Part shown: positions 1 through 5,168 of the stretch, in pieces | How the letters are laid out: the number at the start of each line of letters is the position of its first letter | Position numbering within the stretch: the first letter of the stretch is position 1 | From: an uncultured Verrucomicrobiales bacterium | GTDB taxonomy: Bacteria > Verrucomicrobiota > Verrucomicrobiia > Verrucomicrobiales > DEV007 | DNA length: 5,851 nucleotides | Reading direction: 5' to 3' | NCBI GenBank assembly: GCA_937893785.1 | Contig: CALCSP010000558.1 | Location: 1 to 5,851 of the forward strand | The notes under the pieces: generated by a model | Database searches by the model: none | What the model was told of the DNA's origin: nothing | What the model saw: the letters and a program-made list of their open reading frames with translations, nothing else | Made by a program: the position numbers and the translations under genes

Positions 1-659
1 AAGGTGGACTTGTGCCTGGAGACGTGCTCAACCGGGTAATCCTTTATGTGACGGCAATGATGGAAATGAAGAGTTCCATGGGCGTTATCGTTGCGGCTCC
101 TACTGCAGGATCCTGCGGGGCATTACCCGGGGCACTGCTGGGAGTGGCGGATGCTCTGGGCAAGGACAGAGATGAGCGGGTTGAGGCAATGCTGGCAGCG
201 GGATTGATTGGGGTATTTATCGCTGAGGGGGCAACATTTGCAGCAGAGGAGGCGGGATGCATGGCGGAATGCGGATCAGGTGCCAGCATGGGCGCTGCCG
301 GCATTGTGTCGCTGGCGAGCGGTAGCTATGAGCAACAGCTTGGAGCTGCCTCAATGGCATTGCAGAGTTCACTGGGAATGACATGTGATACGCTGGCCAA
401 TAGGGTGGAGGCCCCCTGTCTTGGGCGCAACGTCACCGCTGCTTCTAATGCACTATCCAGTGCCAACATGGCACTGGCTGACTTCCGTCATCTGGTGCCG
501 ATTGATCAGGTGATTGTGGCGATGCGCGAGGTGGGTGAACTTATGCCCCGGGAGATTTGTTGTACCGGTCTTGGAGGGCTTGCCGTGACCCCTGCTTCTA
601 GGGAGATCGCCAAGCAGCTGGAGGAAAAGAAAAGCAAGTCCGACAGCACCTGCGTCTAA
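1..659 (+). CDS. sdaAA: L-serine dehydratase (iron-sulphur), alpha domain, 5'-partial
   Basis: Cytoplasmic iron-sulphur L-serine ammonia-lyase, which converts L-serine to pyruvate and ammonia. The frame is open from base 3 to the left edge, so the GTG at 12 is not the real start; 218 residues are visible, numbered here from base 3. Family signatures appear in order: a glycine-rich VAAPTAGSCGALPGAL segment (about residues 30-45), the EAGCMAECGSGASMGAAG segment (about 83-100), TCDTLANRVEAPCLGRN (about 127-143), and TGLGGLAVTP near the end. Cysteines 86, 128 and 139 fall where this family holds three ligands of its [4Fe-4S] cluster. Bacillus-type alpha subunits are about 290-300 residues, so the N-terminal third is missing. 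A separate beta subunit or a single-chain enzyme cannot be told apart here. After the last motif comes a Lys/Glu-rich tail ending in Cys-Val. The next gene converges on it. The family call is firm; the gene symbol assumes the two-subunit form. Confidence 0.9.
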   Translation, partial: GGLVPGDVLNRVILYVTAMMEMKSSMGVIVAAPTAGSCGALPGALLGVADALGKDRDERVEAMLAAGLIGVFIAEGATFAAEEAGCMAECGSGASMGAAGIVSLASGSYEQQLGAASMALQSSLGMTCDTLANRVEAPCLGRNVTAASNALSSANMALADFRHLVPIDQVIVAMREVGELMPREICCTGLGGLAVTPASREIAKQLEEKKSKSDSTCV

Positions 660-683
660 GTCGAGGTGGAACAGGGGGGATAG

Positions 684-700
684 ACTTTCCTTGCGAAAGT
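684..700. terminator. small hairpin between convergent genes
   Basis: A perfect 6-bp stem, ACTTTC (684-689) and GAAAGT (695-700), encloses a 5-nt loop in the 82-bp gap between two convergent stop codons. It reads as a hairpin on both strands, so it could end both transcripts. It lacks a following T-run and the stem is short and AU-rich, so intrinsic termination would be weak. An odd-centred 11-bp palindrome, AGGACGGTCCT, lies at 719-729 in the same gap. Position is the main support. Confidence 0.25.
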
Positions 701-741
701 GGAGGGAAGCGGCGGGCAAGGACGGTCCTGACAATCTCCCA

Positions 742-3700
742 TCACTTGACGACCATGTTTCCCTTCATGATCACCCAGTGGCCGGGGAAAGTGCAAAGGT
801 AAGGATAGATTCCCGGGGCTTTAGGGGCTTTAAATCGGATCACATGACTGGTATTTTGCTTGAGTTGAGGTGTTGACCAGAGGATTTCCTTGAGGTTGGG
901 GATGTAGTTTTTCTTAAGGCCATCTGGGTCCTTGGCCATCTCGTTGCCGGCGATCCCTACTTTTTCAAGTGAACCTGGCTTGGCGATGACCAGGTTGTGC
1001 ATCGTGGCATCGGGATTGGAGAGAACAAGCTTGACGGGTTGCCCTGGACGCACCCTGAACTCATCTTTGTCGTAAACCATGCGCTCGGGAACGCAGTTGA
1101 TAGTTACTTGAAGAAGTCCTTTCTGGTTGTCAAAATTGGCTTCACTGGCACTCTTTGTGGTTTTGCCTGCATTTAGTTGGCTGGTTTTTTCCGCCTTAGC
1201 GAGGAAAGTTTTCACATCCTTGTTGTTCTCCTTCCAGTAGGGAAGCATATTTGCTGATCCCAGTGCGGTTTGAACGGCGTAGCTTAAATGCTTACCCATC
1301 GGCGTGCCGGCTACTGCAAGCAGAGCACGAAATGCCCATTCTGTACCGATCCAGGAGCTTGCTATTGCAGCCTCAAGTCTAACAATTGCATCCGTATCGT
1401 TTGCCGATTTGAGCAGGAGAGGCTCGGCTTCAGTCCCTAGGGATGCACTCCAGTAGCGCAGTTGTCGGGTGGCTGCCGCCCGAGCCTGCGGCACATCGCA
1501 AGCAAGTAATTCTTTGATCAAGGCAGTGTTCACTTTGCCAATGTTGCGATACAGCCACAATGCTTCTGTCTGGTGATGACGAAACCGGGGGTCACTCCTT
1601 TTCAGTCCACGTAACCACTTATCAAGAGCGGGCTTCACTTTTTCTGCATCTGCCTCTCGTAATTCGCGCTTGGTCCAATAACGGATTCGATATTCCGGGC
1701 GCTTGAGGTTTTCAAGCAAGCGGGGGATGGAAGCACCAGCTATTTTTACGGCAGGAGCAAGTGACTTGTCCTTGGCTGTAATGCGCCAGATTCTCCCGGA
1801 CTTCCGGTCACGACGCTCATCGCGCAGGGAATATTGTGCGTGCCCCTTAATGGGGTTATACCAGTCGCACACATAAAGGGCTCCACGCGGTCCGAAGCGG
1901 ACATCGACAGGGATGAAGCTGAGGTTTGTCGAGAAGATGATGTCACCAGAATATTTCTCCTGCATATGGTCGCCGGCATTGATCCACTGGTGAAATTCAA
2001 CCCGGTTGGTGGGCTTGTAGCGTACCTTAATGAATCCCCCCTGCATTTCTTCCGGGAATGTGTTCCAGTCGACAAATTCCTGACCACAGGTTCCTGAGTA
2101 GGCCTGGAATCCCGAGGGCCGTGGGTGTTGAGTTGGATAGGGCGGACTGGTGGCGTGGAAGGTGGAGGCAAACACAGGATGGCTGGCCACATGATGCCCC
2201 CAGTCATCGAAGGTTACTCCCCAAGGATTGGTGTTTGGGTAGCTGCCGAAGGTGGTCAATCTGTGGGTTGCAGGCCTGAAGCGAAACCAGCCAGAGTTCT
2301 TGACGCGAACCGGACCGTAGGGGGTTTCAACTTGCGAATTGAGAAAGATGGCATCTCTGAACAAGAGGTCGCCATCAGGAGTCCAGACAAAATCGTGTAG
2401 CGCATGGTGTGAATCCTCACAACCAAAGCCGGTTAATACCTGACGGCGAAAATCGGCCTTGTCGTCGCCGTCGGTATCCTTGAGGAACGTCATGGCAGGT
2501 TCCTCAGAGACATAAACTCCTCCGTCGCCGAATTCGAAGCTTAAGGGAATGTGTACATCATCCGCCCAGAGGATAGATTTATCAGCAATACCGTCGTTGT
2601 TTGTGTCTTCCAAGATAACGATCTTGTCATTGGGTTCCTGACCAGGGTAAACATGCGGATAGGTGGTCGAGCACGCCACCCAAAGTCGTCCCCGTGCATC
2701 CCAGCGCATCTGGATTGGGCAGGCGATGTCGGGGAAATTTTCCTCGGAAGCAAAGCAATTCACATTGAAACGGGGATCAATCTTGAACGCCTTGAGTTCC
2801 TCATCGGGAGTCATCCACTTGTTGCCGCCACGACTTTGCGGTGTTTCGGGCATTTCCGGAATTAAGGAATCATCGATCTCGATCTTGTTAGTACTACCAC
2901 TGGCAATGGCCCAGATGGCCTTGTCCCTGTTTGCTGTCATTAATTCGAAATTGCGCATTGCCGGTAGAAAATCCAAGTAGCCATATCTGCCCTTGCGCCC
3001 ACCTGTGTAATAGAATGTGTTCAGGGGACGGTAGCGGCGGAAGTATTGCCGATTCTTCTCGATAATTGCCTTTCGTAGCGTTTGGTTGACCGGGGCGGGG
3101 CTGTTGCCAAATACTCCGCGGTAAAGGTTTTCGGCAAATGCTTGGTAGCCTTTGTCGATAAGATGCACCCCATTAAAGGTTGAGCCCTCCGGCAGCCCCA
3201 TAGAAAACACGTCGACAAATCCGACTTCTTCCTTTGCGGCCACTTCTTCCATGGCCTTGCTGTAAGCAGAGATGCGGCCATTGTTCAGATCAGCCGCTGC
3301 AACTCCCTTGATGTTTAAACTTGCTGTTGGGGAAATTAAGACAATACGAGGCCCGCTCTTGCCGTTGTAGGCTCTGCTTTTTGTGTGGCTGAGAAATGCC
3401 GCTAGGCGTTGCTTGAATTTCGGGATTGCTTCGATGCCGGCAAAGGATTCATTAAATCCGAAAGCAGCAAAAATAATATCTGTTTTATGATGAAGAAGGT
3501 GTTGATCGAGTGTGCCAAAATTATCCGGTCGTGGCATGAGATCAACCTCATCTGCCGACCATGCAAAGTTGCGAACTACGAGCTGCTCCTTTGCGAAGCG
3601 TTGGTGGAGCATGGTTTCGAAGTGGCCGAATAGCCTAGCTCGATCCAGAAGAGTGTTGCCGATATAGGCTACATGCTCCCCCTTTGTGATCTTCAGAGGC

Positions 3701-3942
3701 AGGATGGTCGGTGTAGGATTACCTGATTCCGGATTTGCGGATTTGTTAGCAAAGATTGCATACTCTTGGAATTCATCCTGCTGCGCCTGATTTTTGCTTT
3801 TTCCAGTATTCCCGCGTTTTTTTTGGCCCGCAGCAGCAGTGGTGGAGGGGGCTGTGTTCTTGGAGTTGTTTGCCGGTTTGCCGGCGAAAACGATGCTTAA
3901 CAAGAAGGCGAAAGTTAGTGGGATAATGAGCTTAAAGGTCAT
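742..3942 (-). CDS. secreted PVC-type dehydrogenase: SGNH-like + beta-propeller + helical repeats + azurin-like copper domain
   Basis: A 1066-residue exported multidomain protein, probably a periplasmic oxidoreductase for sugars or other carbohydrates; the substrate is unknown. Residues 1-20 are a type I signal peptide (FAFLLSIVFA, then GKP), followed by a Ser/Thr/Asn/Lys-rich linker to about 56. Residues 85-280 are SGNH-hydrolase-like, but the nucleophile block reads GNT (95-97), the oxyanion block reads NFAWSADE (A127), and only N164 and H260 match the catalytic set. Residues about 385-725 form the glucose/sorbosone-dehydrogenase-like propeller of PVC bacteria (DUF7133 type), with two calcium-type Asp loops at 446-454 and 489-497. 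Residues about 735-905 are helical and HEAT-like. Residues about 943-1066 are a cupredoxin with H982, C1050, H1055 and M1059 in exact azurin spacing. No CxxCH haem motif is present. The start is the first ATG after the upstream spacer and gives a clean signal peptide, although no Shine-Dalgarno is visible. Domain calls are strong; the enzymatic role is inferred from the family. Confidence 0.88.
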   Translation of the reverse strand: MTFKLIIPLTFAFLLSIVFAGKPANNSKNTAPSTTAAAGQKKRGNTGKSKNQAQQDEFQEYAIFANKSANPESGNPTPTILPLKITKGEHVAYIGNTLLDRARLFGHFETMLHQRFAKEQLVVRNFAWSADEVDLMPRPDNFGTLDQHLLHHKTDIIFAAFGFNESFAGIEAIPKFKQRLAAFLSHTKSRAYNGKSGPRIVLISPTASLNIKGVAAADLNNGRISAYSKAMEEVAAKEEVGFVDVFSMGLPEGSTFNGVHLIDKGYQAFAENLYRGVFGNSPAPVNQTLRKAIIEKNRQYFRRYRPLNTFYYTGGRKGRYGYLDFLPAMRNFELMTANRDKAIWAIASGSTNKIEIDDSLIPEMPETPQSRGGNKWMTPDEELKAFKIDPRFNVNCFASEENFPDIACPIQMRWDARGRLWVACSTTYPHVYPGQEPNDKIVILEDTNNDGIADKSILWADDVHIPLSFEFGDGGVYVSEEPAMTFLKDTDGDDKADFRRQVLTGFGCEDSHHALHDFVWTPDGDLLFRDAIFLNSQVETPYGPVRVKNSGWFRFRPATHRLTTFGSYPNTNPWGVTFDDWGHHVASHPVFASTFHATSPPYPTQHPRPSGFQAYSGTCGQEFVDWNTFPEEMQGGFIKVRYKPTNRVEFHQWINAGDHMQEKYSGDIIFSTNLSFIPVDVRFGPRGALYVCDWYNPIKGHAQYSLRDERRDRKSGRIWRITAKDKSLAPAVKIAGASIPRLLENLKRPEYRIRYWTKRELREADAEKVKPALDKWLRGLKRSDPRFRHHQTEALWLYRNIGKVNTALIKELLACDVPQARAAATRQLRYWSASLGTEAEPLLLKSANDTDAIVRLEAAIASSWIGTEWAFRALLAVAGTPMGKHLSYAVQTALGSANMLPYWKENNKDVKTFLAKAEKTSQLNAGKTTKSASEANFDNQKGLLQVTINCVPERMVYDKDEFRVRPGQPVKLVLSNPDATMHNLVIAKPGSLEKVGIAGNEMAKDPDGLKKNYIPNLKEILWSTPQLKQNTSHVIRFKAPKAPGIYPYLCTFPGHWVIMKGNMVVK
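815..832. repeat. 9-bp tandem duplication inside the copper domain
   Basis: GGGGCTTTA occurs twice head to tail (815-823 and 824-832). On the minus strand it falls in the codons for Lys-Ala-Pro-Lys-Ala-Pro, just before the strand that carries the copper-ligand cysteine of the large dehydrogenase. It keeps the frame and looks like a simple slippage duplication. Confidence 0.6.
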
Positions 3943-3964
3943 TGGAAGGCTGGGTATTTATGTC

Positions 3965-3993
3965 TCTATAAAGAATTATTTGCTTCATGTGAA
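3965..3993 (-). promoter_or_regulatory. candidate sigma70-like promoter of the large dehydrogenase gene
   Basis: Read on the minus strand, TTCACA (3993-3988, one mismatch to TTGACA) is followed after 17 bases by TATAGA (3970-3965, four of six to TATAAT). The predicted transcript would begin near 3957, leaving a leader of about 15 nt before the ATG at 3942. That fits the lack of a Shine-Dalgarno sequence. Spacing is optimal but the -10 is imperfect, and PVC promoters are poorly characterised, so this is a candidate only. Confidence 0.4.
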
Positions 3994-3995
3994 GC
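3982..3995. promoter_or_regulatory. dyad symmetry overlapping the -35, possible operator
   Basis: GCTTCA-TG-TGAAGC is a perfect 6+6 inverted repeat with a 2-bp centre. It overlaps the candidate -35 box (3988-3993) of the large dehydrogenase gene, a position where a bound regulator would block RNA polymerase. The regulator is unknown. Confidence 0.35.
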
Positions 3996-4002
3996 GGGGA
4001 TA

Positions 4003-4014
4003 CAATCGCGATTG
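4003..4014. promoter_or_regulatory. second dyad, perfect 12-bp palindrome
   Basis: CAATCGCGATTG is a perfect palindrome just upstream of the candidate -35 box. Its centre is 20 bp from the centre of the dyad at 3982-3995, close to two helical turns, so two bound dimers would lie on nearly the same face of the DNA. The two half-site sequences differ, which argues against a single regulator binding both. Confidence 0.3.
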
Positions 4015-4040
4015 CGAGTAGGCTTCGTGCTATTACTCTT

Positions 4041-4070
4041 AAAACATTATTCTCCACCCCGGAGATTATT
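4041..4070 (-). terminator. weak terminator-like hairpin after the TraB-family gene
   Basis: The stem TCTCC (4051-4055) and GGAGA (4061-4065) encloses the 5-nt loop ACCCC. Outward pairing continues with two T-T mismatches to 4046/4070. Read on the minus strand, the hairpin is followed by GTTTTAAG, a short T-run. It lies about 40 nt past the stop codon at 4111, where an intrinsic terminator for the TraB-family gene would be expected. The T-run is short, so strength is doubtful. Confidence 0.35.
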
Positions 4071-4110
4071 CAGGCGTAGATGGCACTTGGCACCTTGATG
4101 AAACAGCGTG

Positions 4111-5022
4111 TCAGGCAGCCTTTTTCTTTTCCGCTGCAGTTTTTGGTGCTTTGTTTTGAGTGGAAGTTTTTTGGATAGTCCAGGCCGGGTGCCAGATGGT
4201 CTTACCACGTTTAAAGCCGAATTCTTCACGTAGGCGCTTGTCAAAGTCTGGTAGATGGGCGGCTCCATAGAAGAGGCCCATTTTCTTTTTTCCTTTTTTC
4301 CGTTCCCTCTCCATCACCTTGAGTGCCGTTATGTTTCGCTCAGCAACCAGAACAGATCCGTCAGGACCCTCAATGCCGGCGATGATGGATTCGACATCCT
4401 GAAACTGTCGTCCCAGTTCAATTTTCATATCGGTTGGGTCATTGTTGAGTAGTAGCTTGAGGATTGCTGAGAGATTTAAGTTTTGGCTCTTGTTACTTGG
4501 GGCCTGTTTTTGCGCTTTAAGCATGAGGGAGAGGAGGTTTTCTCCCTTGGCCTTTTGGCGTTTTTGGAAGGTTTCAAAGCTCATGTCGGCATGAACAAAA
4601 TTCTTTGCTGTATAATCAATATGGTCGAGCTGGAAGTCGAGTTTCATCATTCTGCCAAAGCTAGACTGGAGAGTTCGCATCAGATTATTCTTGCTACTCT
4701 GCAGTTGTTCCTTGGACGGAGGATTTTCGGGGTCTCCGCCGACCATCTCATAGAGCAATGCGTCATATTGCTTAAATTGGGTGTTTAGTTTGCTGTAGTA
4801 GGGCTTGTCGGCAATGTGTACGGCTCCTATTAATTCCACCGTTGTTCCATCAGGGTGTGCGTATTCAACGGAAGCGGTTTCGAGGATGGCTTGATCTTGG
4901 CTTTCCGTGAAGCGGAGAAATTTGGGAGCCTCTTTACCTGCAGGAGCCTTGTCATCGGAAAAGCCCGGGGCGATGAACAATGCAGCCAGCAGACAGCTCA
5001 ATATTACGGAGGGATAAGGCAT
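4111..5022 (-). CDS. secreted TraB/PrgY/GumN (Tiki-like) family protein
   Basis: A 303-residue exported protein of the TraB/PrgY/GumN superfamily, which includes the animal Wnt-cleaving metalloprotease Tiki. The family hallmark is a pair of GxxH motifs plus conserved Glu and Arg. Here these are GAVH (66-69) in VELIGAVHIADKPYY, YEM with E92, the ER pair at 228-229, and GAAH (253-256) in LFYGAAHLPDF. Residues 1-22 form a signal peptide (core ILSCLLAALFIAPG), so the protein acts in the periplasm or outside. A very basic stretch (239-247) precedes the second GxxH, and the C-terminus ends in a Lys/Ala-rich tail. It lacks the C-terminal membrane helices of PrgY and archaeal TraB, resembling the soluble GumN-type form. 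The start is the first ATG, with no Shine-Dalgarno, and lies inside an inverted repeat. A 168-bp gap separates it from the downstream gene on the same strand. Family membership is well supported; peptidase activity and substrate are inference. Confidence 0.82.
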   Translation of the reverse strand: MPYPSVILSCLLAALFIAPGFSDDKAPAGKEAPKFLRFTESQDQAILETASVEYAHPDGTTVELIGAVHIADKPYYSKLNTQFKQYDALLYEMVGGDPENPPSKEQLQSSKNNLMRTLQSSFGRMMKLDFQLDHIDYTAKNFVHADMSFETFQKRQKAKGENLLSLMLKAQKQAPSNKSQNLNLSAILKLLLNNDPTDMKIELGRQFQDVESIIAGIEGPDGSVLVAERNITALKVMERERKKGKKKMGLFYGAAHLPDFDKRLREEFGFKRGKTIWHPAWTIQKTSTQNKAPKTAAEKKKAA

Positions 5023-5086
5023 TCAGGAAGGTCGAGGTGGGTTTCCAGACTGTCAAGATATCCCGATCAGAAGCACCTGAATGCCT
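5017..5086 (-). promoter_or_regulatory. 11-bp inverted repeat spanning the TraB-family start codon
   Basis: AGGCATTCAGG (5017-5027) and its exact reverse complement CCTGAATGCCT (5076-5086) flank 48 bp. The 5017-5027 arm contains the ATG (5020-5022) of the minus-strand TraB-family gene. In a transcript starting upstream of 5086, the two arms could pair and bury the start codon. The repeat does not extend beyond 11 bp in either direction. It may instead be a DNA-binding dyad or chance. Confidence 0.4.
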
Positions 5087-5117
5087 GTGCTTTTTGCTTG
5101 GATGAATGCGGGGTATT

Positions 5118-5168
5118 TCGTAAAAAGTAATAATTAACTTTAATTAAACATCAGTTTTTATTTCATTA
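5118..5168. promoter_or_regulatory. AT-rich divergent intergenic segment, probable promoter zone
   Basis: This stretch between two divergently oriented genes is strongly AT-rich. It contains TAATTAA twice with a 10-bp period (5131-5137 and 5141-5147), the second copy lying inside the palindrome TTTAATTAAA (5139-5148). The promoter of the rightward gene, and probably that of the leftward gene, should lie here. I could not pick a -35/-10 pair with good spacing on either strand. A lone TTGACA on the minus strand (5056-5051) has no matching -10. Confidence 0.35.

Noticed and set aside
44..304. Minus-strand open frame opposite the serine dehydratase
   Set aside because: It is an antisense shadow of a gene with firm family motifs, and its Ala/Pro/Ser-rich product has no recognisable domain.
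691..876. Short plus-strand frame across the convergent gap
   Set aside because: It overlaps the conserved copper-ligand end of the large gene in antisense and has no start signal or motif.
1746..2207. 153-residue minus-strand frame within the large dehydrogenase gene
   Set aside because: It is an alternate frame wholly inside the propeller domain, and its composition (Pro/Ser/Thr/Arg-rich) is typical of a shadow.
742..3942. Haem c site in the large dehydrogenase
   Set aside because: I looked for CxxCH through the whole protein and found none; the nearest Cys/His cluster (GCEDSHHALH, from residue 507) lacks the second Cys.
4047..4268. 73-residue minus-strand frame overlapping the end of the TraB-family gene
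   Set aside because: It lies in another frame over the second GxxH region and extends into the terminator-like spacer; there is no domain or start signal.
5031..5040. GTCGAGGTGG also found at 660-669
   Set aside because: A single 10-base match in unrelated contexts, with no inverted partner or flanking similarity; probably chance.
5051..5056. Perfect TTGACA on the minus strand upstream of the TraB-family gene
   Set aside because: The sequence 17 bases downstream (CGACCT) is not a -10, so I did not call a promoter.
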